A DNA stretch of 64,000 bases from Bog-756 sp963777665 (GTDB lineage: Bacteria; Actinomycetota; Acidimicrobiia; Acidimicrobiales; RAAP-2): positions 310,001 through 374,000 of the forward strand of contig CAVZRJ010000001.1 in the NCBI GenBank assembly GCA_963777665.1. The letters are read 5' to 3'. Shown one piece after another: positions 57,274 to 64,000 of the stretch (positions are counted from its first letter, which is position 1; each line of letters begins with the position of its first letter). The position numbers and the translations under genes were made by a program. The notes beneath the pieces were generated by a model. The model had not been told where the DNA came from, did not search any database, and saw nothing but the letters and a program-made list of their open reading frames with translations.

Positions 57274-59371
57274 ATGTCCATGAGCGGGGAGAATGCGATC
57301 GAGGCAACCCCGACCGGGGCACCTGTCCCAGCTCAGGCGGCCGGTTGGTGGCCGTCGTCCTGGTCGGCGTCCGAGGTTGCGGCCGGGAAGGTCTCGCGGG
57401 GCGGGCTCCAGACCGACGGCGGGTGGGTCTACTGGACCGAGAGCCGTCCGCACGAGGGCGGGCGCAACGTGGTGGTGGGTCGGGCACCGGGGGCGCCGCC
57501 GCGGGACATCTCGCCGCCGGGGGTGAGCGTCCGGAGCCGGGTCCACGAGTACGGAGGGGGTGCGGCGACAGTGGTCGGGGGTGTCCTCTTCTACGTCGAC
57601 GAATCCGACCAGGCATGGCGTCGCCTGGTGTTGGACGGCGCACTTCCCCCATCGGACCTCGATGCCGTTCCCCCGGTCCTGCCGGGCTCGGGCACGGGCG
57701 CGGTCCGCTACGCCGACGGCCGCCTCTCGGTCGGGGGGCGTTGGTTCGTCACGGTCGAGGAGCGCATCGTGGCCGGACGCACCGATCACCGCATCGTGGC
57801 CCTCTCGGTCGACGGCCGCGCGCCGGCCGTTCCCCTCTGCGACGAGGACGACTTCGTGGCCGCGCCGCGTCCGTCGCCGGACGGCCGCTGGCTCGCGTGG
57901 GTCGGTTGGGACCACCCGTCGATGCCGTGGGACAGCTCCTCGGTGTGGGTGGCACCGCTCACCGAGGACGCGGCGACGATCGGTGTGGGCGGCCGTCGCC
58001 GGGTGGCCGGCGGGGAGGGGATCGCCGTCGGCCAGCCTCGCTGGTGCCGGGACGGGAGCCTGCTCCTCGTCGACGACCGGAACGGGTGGTGGCTCCCGTA
58101 CAGGGTGGCGTCATCCTCCTGGGTCGCGGCCGGCCCCGAGGGGACTCCACCCGCGCCACCCCTGGCGGATCTGGCAGCCGAGTTCCATGCGCCCGACTGG
58201 GTGTTCGGGCAGGCGTCCCTCGCTGAACGGGACGACGGGTCGATCGCCGCCCGGATGCATAGCTCCGGCCGTGACGATCTGGTGCTCCTGCGCCCCGGGC
58301 CCGGCGGCCCGCTCTCCGGCGGCTGGACGGTGTCGATGATCGAGCAGCCCTGTGTCGCGCTGGCCGGAGTGGCCGCCCTGCCCGGGGGGGCGGTCGTGGT
58401 GCTCGGGTCCACCGCCACCGAGGTCCACGTGGTGCTCGAGATCGACCCGAACGGCGAGCGGCCACCCCGTGTGCTGTCGGACCCTCCGCGGGTCACCGTC
58501 CCCCGGGAGGAGGTCTCGGTGGCCCGACCGGTCCCGGCGCGCTCGGCCGGCCACGGCGTTCCGGGCCAGTTCTTCGCACCGGTCAATCCGGTGGTCGATC
58601 CGGCCAGCTGCTGCTCCTCCTCCGCTGGTGGTGTTCTGCCATGGAGGACCGACCGGGGCGGCCGAAGGTGGCTACGACCCGGTCGTGCAGTTCTTCACGA
58701 GCAGGGGGATCGCGGTGGCTGCGGTCGACTACCGCGGGAGCACCGGGTACGGACGCGCCTACCGTGACCTGCTCCGCGGTCGGTGGGGCGAGGACGATGT
58801 CGACGACTGCGTCGCCTTCGCCGAGGCCCTGGCCCGGGAGGGGCAGGTGGACGGATCCCGGATGGCCATTCGCGGGACGAGCGCGGGCGGACTGACCGCC
58901 CTCGGCGCCCTCATGCGATCCAGCCGGTTCGTCGGCGCTGCGGCCTGGTACGGCGTGACCGACCTCGAAGCCCTGGCCGCCGACACCCACGACTTCGAAT
59001 CGCGGTACCTCGACGGTCTGGTCGGTCCGTTGCCCGAGGCGGCAGCCGTCTACCGGGCCCGGTCGCCGATCCACCATCCCGATCGTGTGACCGGGCGGGT
59101 GCTCCTCTTGCAAGGAGCCGATGATCCGGTCGTGCCGGCCTCCCAGTCCGAGGGGTTCGCCGCTCGCCTGGCTGATGCCGGCGTCGACTGCCGGCTCGTG
59201 GTGTTCGCCGGGGAGTCCCACGGCTTCCGCAGGGCCGAGACCATCGAGACCGCCCTCGAGACCGAGCTCTCCTTCTACCGGTCGTTGTTCACCCCCGGCG
59301 CCACCCCCGACCGTGACGACCCATGGCGTGGTGCTGTACCCGCACCCCGCGGTGGGCCCCGTGGCGGCTGA
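57274..59371 (+). CDS. S9-family (prolyl oligopeptidase-like) peptidase, frame interrupted by +1 shift
   Basis: Starts at ATG 57274 or 57280. The first about 440 residues form a beta-propeller-like domain (WTESRPHEGGRNVVV, FVAAPRPSPDGRWLAWVGWDHPSMPWDSS). The alpha/beta-hydrolase domain is in the next frame: VVFCHGGPTGAAEGGYDPVVQFFTSRGIAVAAVDYRGSTGYGR, nucleophile serine in RGTSAGGLTAL (codon 58880-58882), aspartate in GADDPVVP, histidine in GESHGFR. One extra base between 58603 and 58621 (GCC-A-GCT at 58606) separates them. Corrected length is 698 residues, the family norm. Confidence 0.87.
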
Positions 59372-60821
59372 GGCCGCGGTGGGCCCCGGTCCCAAGCCGT
59401 GGAGTGGCCTGATCGACCGGGCCCGGGCCCTGTCGCCAGAAGGCCGTGACGCAGTCCTCTACGCCGCCTCGGCCGTCTTCGCCGCGGTGACTGCCTTCGG
59501 GGTGGGTATTCCCCTCTACCGGCAGTGGGGTCAGATGGCCGTGGTGCCGTACGCGGCGGCCGCCGTGCTGATGGGCGTCGTGGCGATCTGGATCCGTCGG
59601 ACCGCCGCCCGCGAGCCGGAGAACCGCACCGCACCCCGGGCGCGGGGCCGCGGCCCGAAGGCGGCGCGCATCGTTGCGTTCGCCATCGTGTTGTTCGGGG
59701 CGACCGTCGTACCGCTGGCCCTCGAGGTGGTCTGGCGGTCCGAGGGAAACGCCGCCCTCCACGTGCAGCCCGAGGTCCTGGTGGTCGAGCGTGCAGGGGT
59801 CCTGGCCGCCCACGGCCAGGACCCCTACCGGGTGGTGGACCGGAACGGGCACATCCTCATCCCCCACAGCACCGTGCCGGTCTACGAGCTGTACTACCCC
59901 TACCTGCCCGGCATGGTCGTCTTCGGCTTCTCGAGCGTGAACAAGATGGAGGCGCGCCTGACCGATGCGCGCATCCAGTTCCTCATCGTGACGTTCGTGG
60001 CCACCCTGTTCGCACTCAGCCGGCTGCGTCCCCCGACCGACGCCCGCACCCGGGCACTCCAGGTGCTCACCGTGCTGCCGACCGCTGCCCTGCCCCTGGC
60101 CACCGGGGGGGACGACATGCCGGTCGTGGCCCTGATGCTCCTCGGCCTGGTCGCTCTCCAGCGCCGCCGGCCGCTGCTGGCCGGGCTCGCCCTCGGTGCG
60201 GCCTCCACACTCAAGTTCACCGCGTGGCCACTCGTGCTGCTGGCCCTCTGGGCCGCGACCGACCGGGCACGCCGCCGGGCAACGGGTTGCTACCTGCTCG
60301 GCGTCCTGGCGCTGGTGGTCCCGGTCATCCTGCCGGTGGCCCTCCGCAACCCCTCGGCGTTCATCGACAATGTCGTCCGCTACCCGCTGGGCCTGGCCGG
60401 GGTCTCGTCGCCGGCAGCCAGCGCCCTGCCCGGGCACATCCTGGTGACGGCGTTCCCGGCTGTCCGCCGGCCCTATCTGGTGACCGCTGGGGTGATCGGC
60501 CTGGCGGTGCTGCTCCGCCGGCTCGTCCGCAATCCCCCCCGCGACGCCGCGGCGGTCTCGTTGCTGACCGGGTGGGTGATGCTCGTGGCGATCCTGCTCG
60601 CGCCGGCCACCCGTATCGGGTATCTGCTCTACCCGATCAACCTGTTCGTCTGGGCCTGGATGTTGCGCCGGGCCGAAGACCCGGTGGTGGTCGCCGATGA
60701 TCCGGTCGACGACCGGGCGGACCAGGTTCACACGGAGTCGGAGACCTCGTACAGCTCGATCGAGAACGGCGTCACGCCGGCACTGGTGGTCGGGGAGACC
60801 ACCACGCCCGCCTCCCAGTAG
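59313..60821 (+). CDS. Integral membrane protein, GT87/DUF2029-like mannosyltransferase
   Basis: About 502 residues from GTG 59313; later GTGs (59328, 59352) are possible and the start overlaps the end of the S9 gene. About eleven helices. The first outer loop has HGQDPYRVVDRNGH and YELYYPYLPGMVVFGF. Helix pairs with GLALGAASTLKFTAWPLVLLALWAA are characteristic of GT87 polyprenyl-phosphomannose-dependent enzymes. It likely adds a mannose or arabinose residue to an envelope glycolipid. Its last 94 nt run antisense to the end of the next gene. Confidence 0.7.
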   Translation: MTTHGVVLYPHPAVGPVAAEAAVGPGPKPWSGLIDRARALSPEGRDAVLYAASAVFAAVTAFGVGIPLYRQWGQMAVVPYAAAAVLMGVVAIWIRRTAAREPENRTAPRARGRGPKAARIVAFAIVLFGATVVPLALEVVWRSEGNAALHVQPEVLVVERAGVLAAHGQDPYRVVDRNGHILIPHSTVPVYELYYPYLPGMVVFGFSSVNKMEARLTDARIQFLIVTFVATLFALSRLRPPTDARTRALQVLTVLPTAALPLATGGDDMPVVALMLLGLVALQRRRPLLAGLALGAASTLKFTAWPLVLLALWAATDRARRRATGCYLLGVLALVVPVILPVALRNPSAFIDNVVRYPLGLAGVSSPAASALPGHILVTAFPAVRRPYLVTAGVIGLAVLLRRLVRNPPRDAAAVSLLTGWVMLVAILLAPATRIGYLLYPINLFVWAWMLRRAEDPVVVADDPVDDRADQVHTESETSYSSIENGVTPALVVGETTTPASQ

Positions 60822-61381
60822 TACCCGTCCCCGCTCGCGTGTTTGGCGAGCACCTCGGTGCTCCCGGCACCCTTCTGGGGAGCGGACCCGACGTAGAGCA
60901 GTTGCCACCCGAGCTGCGGCAGGAGCGTCCGGTAGACGTCGACCACCTGCGTGGAGCCGATCAGGGTGGAGAGCGACACGGTGCGGTCGAACTGGGACGC
61001 GCCCCGATCGGAGTCGAGCGTCCCGACGACCCGGCTTCCCGACGGCACCCCGAGGTTCCCGAGGATGTCGGCAGGGGGCTCCCCGGTGCTCACGATGCTG
61101 TGCAGCGAGGAGGTCGCCGGGGTGATCGCAACCGTGCTGCCGTCGCGCAGGGTCACGTGTCGGGCGGTGAGCACCGGCGCGTTGCCCGAGATCAGGGCCG
61201 AGGCGACGATCCCGATGGTGAGGATCCCGACTGCGATGCCGAGCACGATCAGGGCGGGCCCACGCGTCGAGACGGGCTCGAAGAGCGGCGCCGTCGGATC
61301 GGGACCGTCGACGCCGTCTGCGCTCCCCGCTGTGGCGGGTGCGCCGGGCGCGGCCGGCGCACCGTCCGACGTGGTCACCAT
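60728..61381 (-). CDS. Membrane-anchored hypothetical protein
   Basis: 217 residues: Ala/Pro-rich cytoplasmic start, one helix (GPALIVLGIAVGILTIGIVASALI), then an outer domain (DILGNLGVPSGSRVVGTLDSDRGASQFDRTVSLSTLIGSTQVVDVYRTLLPQLGWQLLYVGSAP…GDGYYWEAGVVV) of a type seen in other acidimicrobial-like actinobacteria. Function unknown. It converges with the GT87-like gene and the two 3' ends overlap by 94 bp. Confidence 0.65.
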   Translation of the reverse strand: MVTTSDGAPAAPGAPATAGSADGVDGPDPTAPLFEPVSTRGPALIVLGIAVGILTIGIVASALISGNAPVLTARHVTLRDGSTVAITPATSSLHSIVSTGEPPADILGNLGVPSGSRVVGTLDSDRGASQFDRTVSLSTLIGSTQVVDVYRTLLPQLGWQLLYVGSAPQKGAGSTEVLAKHASGDGYYWEAGVVVSPTTSAGVTPFSIELYEVSDSV

Positions 61382-61496
61382 GCCCCCATGCTACCGGTGG
61401 CGGCCAGCGCCTCTCGGCGCGTCCGGCCTGGGTACACTCCCTTGACCCGGCCCAGCCGTGCCGGCCGCACAGCGCTACCGAGCGGGAGGAGCCGAC

Positions 61497-62918
61497 GTGC
61501 CCGTACAGCCCGAGCGGACGACGGACACCGAGGCCTCGCCCCCTCGACCGATGAGCCGGCGCGCTCTGCTCGGAACGGCCGCTCTGGCCGCCGGCACCGC
61601 ACTTGCCGCCTGCGGAGGGACGTCCGGAGGGACCTCCGGGTCGACGGCATCGACCGCACGCCCGGCAGCCGCCGGGAAGACCCGGGGGGTCGGCATCCCC
61701 CCCGCTCCGGGGGTGGCGGTCGGCATCGACATGCTCCCCGAAGTCGACCACATTGTGGTCGTGATGATGGAGAACCACTCCTTCGACAACGTGCTCGGCG
61801 TCCTCGGCCGGGGGAACGGTCTGCCGCGGGCAGCAGACGGGAGCCCGGCGGCAACCAACCCCGACGGCCACGGGGACCTGGTGCGGGCCTTCCACATGCC
61901 CACCCCGTGCCAGCAGACCGGTCGGCCGTCGCAGTCGTGGAACGACTCGCACATCCAGTTCTCGGGGGGCACCAACCAGGGGTTCGTGATCAGCCTCTCC
62001 GGACCGGTGGCCATGGGCTACTGGACTCCGGCGGACATGCCGTTCACGAACTCGCTCGCCCATACCTACCCGCTGGCCGACCGCTGGCACAGCTCGGTCC
62101 TGGCCCAGACCTACCCGAACCGCCGGTACCTCATCTCGGGCACGTCGCTGGGTCTCGTCAACGACACCCTCCCGTTGGAGCTCCCGCCCAACGGCACGAT
62201 CTTCGACGCGCTCAACCGCCACGGGATCACCTGGAAGAACTACTACGCGACCCTCCCGACCGCGGCCGTCTACCTGCCCCTCTACTCCGAGCCGTCGATC
62301 CACGCCGGTCTCGCTCCGATCGGCGACTTCTTCGACGACTGCCGTGCCGGCACGTTGCCGTCGTTCTCGTTGGTCGACCCCGCGTTCGACCACTCGAGCG
62401 AGGAGGACCCCCAGGACATCCAGTTCGGAGACGTCTTCCTTTCCGAGGTGGTCAACGCGGTGACGTCGGGCGCGGCCTGGTCGAAGACTCTGCTCGTCTG
62501 GTGCTACGACGAGCACGGTGGCTACTACGACCACGTGCCCCCTCCGCTGGCGGTCACCCCCGACGACGTGCCGCCGGCGTTGACCGCGGGTGAGCTGCCC
62601 GGCACCTTCGGCCGGTACGGCTTCCGGGTTCCGGCCGGTCTGGTGAGTCCCTACGCCCGCCCCGACTACGTCTCGTCGACGCTCTACGACCACACCTCGG
62701 TGCTCCGCCTGGTCGAGACCAAATGGAACCTGCCCGCGCTCACCCGCCGGGACGCGGCGGCAAACGACCTCCTCGACATGGTCGACTTCCACGCAAAGCC
62801 GCACTTCCTGCACCCGCCGGCCCTTGCAGCACCGGCCGACCCCGCCCAGCGTGACTCGTGCCAGTCGACCGGTCCGGGGACGATCCCTCCGGCCGCCGCC
62901 GTCGTGCACGCTCGCTGA
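61497..62918 (+). CDS. Phospholipase C-type phosphoesterase, Tat-exported lipoprotein
   Basis: 473 residues from GTG 61497, placed by the GGGAGGAG site at 61484-61491. Twin-arginine signal SRRALLGTAALAAGTALAAC ends in a lipobox cysteine. The phosphoesterase (PF04185) domain opens VVVMMENHSFDNVLGVLG, with SFSLVDPAFDHSSEEDPQD and LLVWCYDEHGGYYDHVPPP as metal-binding and active-site blocks and HTSVLRLVETKWNLP near the end. It would hydrolyse phospholipid or phosphate-ester substrates outside the membrane, perhaps to scavenge phosphate. Confidence 0.88.
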   Translation: MPVQPERTTDTEASPPRPMSRRALLGTAALAAGTALAACGGTSGGTSGSTASTARPAAAGKTRGVGIPPAPGVAVGIDMLPEVDHIVVVMMENHSFDNVLGVLGRGNGLPRAADGSPAATNPDGHGDLVRAFHMPTPCQQTGRPSQSWNDSHIQFSGGTNQGFVISLSGPVAMGYWTPADMPFTNSLAHTYPLADRWHSSVLAQTYPNRRYLISGTSLGLVNDTLPLELPPNGTIFDALNRHGITWKNYYATLPTAAVYLPLYSEPSIHAGLAPIGDFFDDCRAGTLPSFSLVDPAFDHSSEEDPQDIQFGDVFLSEVVNAVTSGAAWSKTLLVWCYDEHGGYYDHVPPPLAVTPDDVPPALTAGELPGTFGRYGFRVPAGLVSPYARPDYVSSTLYDHTSVLRLVETKWNLPALTRRDAAANDLLDMVDFHAKPHFLHPPALAAPADPAQRDSCQSTGPGTIPPAAAVVHAR

Positions 62919-63205
62919 CCTGATCACGGAAAGAAGTCATCCCAGCACTCTGCGTGAGACGCATTCACGGAATGTTTACATTTGAGATGGGATACCTCAC
63001 AATGCATTTGAGCATCGACGGGGTAGGACGAACCGTCATGAGGAGGGGCGCTCCCGCCGGCAACGGCGAGTGATTCCTGTGAATCCGGGGGGGTTCCAGG
63101 GGGGCAGTGGCCGGGTCGTCACGACCCGGCCACTGGCATGTCCGGGCCCGGTCGATCGCGGCCAGCGCGCACCCCTGAGGAGATCACCCGCAGCCGGTGT
63201 CGCGC
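62919..63205. other. Intergenic region with bidirectional terminator
   Basis: Between the convergent phosphoesterase and thiD genes. The AT-rich part at 62930-63020 has no gene. The right part contains the strong hairpin at 63105-63135. Confidence 0.5.
63105..63135. terminator. Bidirectional terminator-like hairpin
   Basis: CAGTGGCCGGGTCG / CGACCCGGCCACTG, a perfect 14-bp stem with a 3-nt loop, between converging genes and usable from either side. No T-run on the forward strand. Confidence 0.7.
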
Positions 63206-64000
63206 TCAGCGAGGCGAGGACCAGCCGAACGGGTCGAGCGGACCATGGCCCCCGCCGAGCTCCCAGCCGGCGGCCCCGACGAGTGCCCTGTGCACGAAGC
63301 GCTTGGCTGCGCTGACCGCGGCGGGAACGTCGGAACCGGAGGCGAGCCCGGCGGCCGTTGCCGCCGAGAGGGTGCACCCGGTGCCGTGGTTGTTTCTGGT
63401 GGTGACGCGAGGTTCCTCGAGGACGGTCACCACCCGGCCGTCGAAGAGGACGTCGGCCACCTGTCCGGGTCCGCCCCCCTTCCCAGGGTCGTGGACCCCG
63501 GGGAGGTGACCGCCCTTGAGCAGCACCCATCCGGGTCCGAGCTCGTGGATCCGCCGGGCCAGTGAGACCATCCCCGCGAGGTCGCACGCTCCGGGCGGCT
63601 CGACCCCGGCGAGGATCGCGGCCTCCCAGAGGTTGGGGGTCAGCACGAGAGCGTGGGGGAGCAGGAGGTCCCGGTAGGCGGCGACGCCGTCCCCGTCGAG
63701 CAGCGGGCGCCCGGTCGATGCAACCATCACCGGATCGACCACCAGGCGCGGCAGTTGCCCGGCGGCGGCCCGCCCGGCCACGAGCGCGATGGTCTCCACC
63801 GATCCGAGCATGCCGGTCTTGACCGAGGCGACCGGGAGGTCGGCCAGCACGGCCGTGATCTGCGCGTCGACCACCCGGACCGGCACGGGGTGGAGGTCGA
63901 CGACCGCGGTCGAGTTCTGGGCGGTGACCGCGGTGACCACCGTCGCAGCGAAGACCCCGAGCGCGCTCATCGCCTTGAGATCGGCCTGGATGCCGGCGCC
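63206..64000 (-). CDS. thiD: Hydroxymethylpyrimidine/phosphomethylpyrimidine kinase, partial at window end
   Basis: Reading left from the window edge: GAGIQADLKAMSALGVFAATVVTAVTAQNS, VKTGMLGS, LVVDPVMVASTGRPLL, TPNLWEAAIL and the anion-hole motif NNHGTGCTLSAA, all ThiD ribokinase-fold hallmarks. It phosphorylates HMP and HMP-P for thiamine synthesis. The N-terminus, expected to hold about 20 more residues, is beyond base 64000. The stop is at 63206. Confidence 0.93.
   Translation of the reverse strand, partial: GAGIQADLKAMSALGVFAATVVTAVTAQNSTAVVDLHPVPVRVVDAQITAVLADLPVASVKTGMLGSVETIALVAGRAAAGQLPRLVVDPVMVASTGRPLLDGDGVAAYRDLLLPHALVLTPNLWEAAILAGVEPPGACDLAGMVSLARRIHELGPGWVLLKGGHLPGVHDPGKGGGPGQVADVLFDGRVVTVLEEPRVTTRNNHGTGCTLSAATAAGLASGSDVPAAVSAAKRFVHRALVGAAGWELGGGHGPLDPFGWSSPR

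Noticed and set aside
59289..62927. Reverse-strand frame of over 1,200 codons
   Set aside because: It spans three genes with recognisable domains in other frames; its translation is His/Gly/Arg/Asp-rich with no domain, a GC-skew artefact.

Overview
The window reads as high-GC chromosomal DNA from an actinobacterium, most likely of the Acidimicrobiia type. Support for this: actinobacterial 16S/23S sequence, a complete arginine cluster ordered argC-J-B-D-F-R-G-H, a KorAB 2-oxoglutarate:ferredoxin oxidoreductase, a DipZ-like CcdA/thioredoxin fusion, and a gcvH-FHA-MerR-DUF151 block with the same gene order as mycobacterial Rv1826-Rv1829. The class is inferred from reading the 16S sequence, not from a database search.

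Layout. 1-2674: end of pheS, then pheT. 2725-11331: arginine biosynthesis operon behind a putative ARG box, nearly every junction a start/stop overlap. 11493-14019: dipZ and a secreted-repeat lipoprotein. 14074-20886: one rRNA operon (16S-23S-5S, no spacer tRNA) with recognisable promoter, RNase III processing stems and terminator. The 23S gene carries two group I introns only 8 nt apart in the helix 69-71 region; the second holds a LAGLIDADG homing endonuclease frame broken by an amber codon. 20940-27707: GNAT acetyltransferase, a TPR protein with a disordered N-terminus, class I aldolase, korAB and a DUF1697 gene. 27872-46588: a surface-polysaccharide island with less GC-biased codon use. 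It holds a flippase, several integral-membrane (GT-C-like) proteins including three intact ~614-residue paralogs plus a decayed fourth, a sulfotransferase, a WecE-like aminotransferase, an acyltransferase/SGNH protein, a GT2 glycosyltransferase, an IS256-family element, an IS3 remnant and a decayed secreted-repeat gene. 46896-64000: housekeeping DNA again: Cys-repeat lipoprotein, DUF1015, pgsA, an NDP-sugar pyrophosphorylase/phosphomannomutase-like fusion, gcvH-garA-ftsR-DUF151, a DUF4232-type lipoprotein, acuI-like reductase, S9 peptidase, GT87-like membrane protein, a phospholipase C-type phosphoesterase and thiD (cut by the window end).

Two themes stand out. First, the rRNA operon: the paired introns with a micro-exon and a damaged endonuclease. 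Second, six otherwise intact genes (pheT, argR, the TPR gene, the sulfotransferase, the GT2 gene, the S9 peptidase) each need exactly one single-base correction to read through; five are +1. Because pheT is essential, at least some of these are probably assembly or sequencing errors, and they should be checked on reads before any of the genes is called dead.

Functionally, the arg block converts N-acetylglutamate to arginine under ArgR. KorAB and a GarA-like FHA protein both touch 2-oxoglutarate/glutamate metabolism. The island would make, modify and export a cell-surface glycan, for which the pyrophosphorylase fusion may supply activated sugar.
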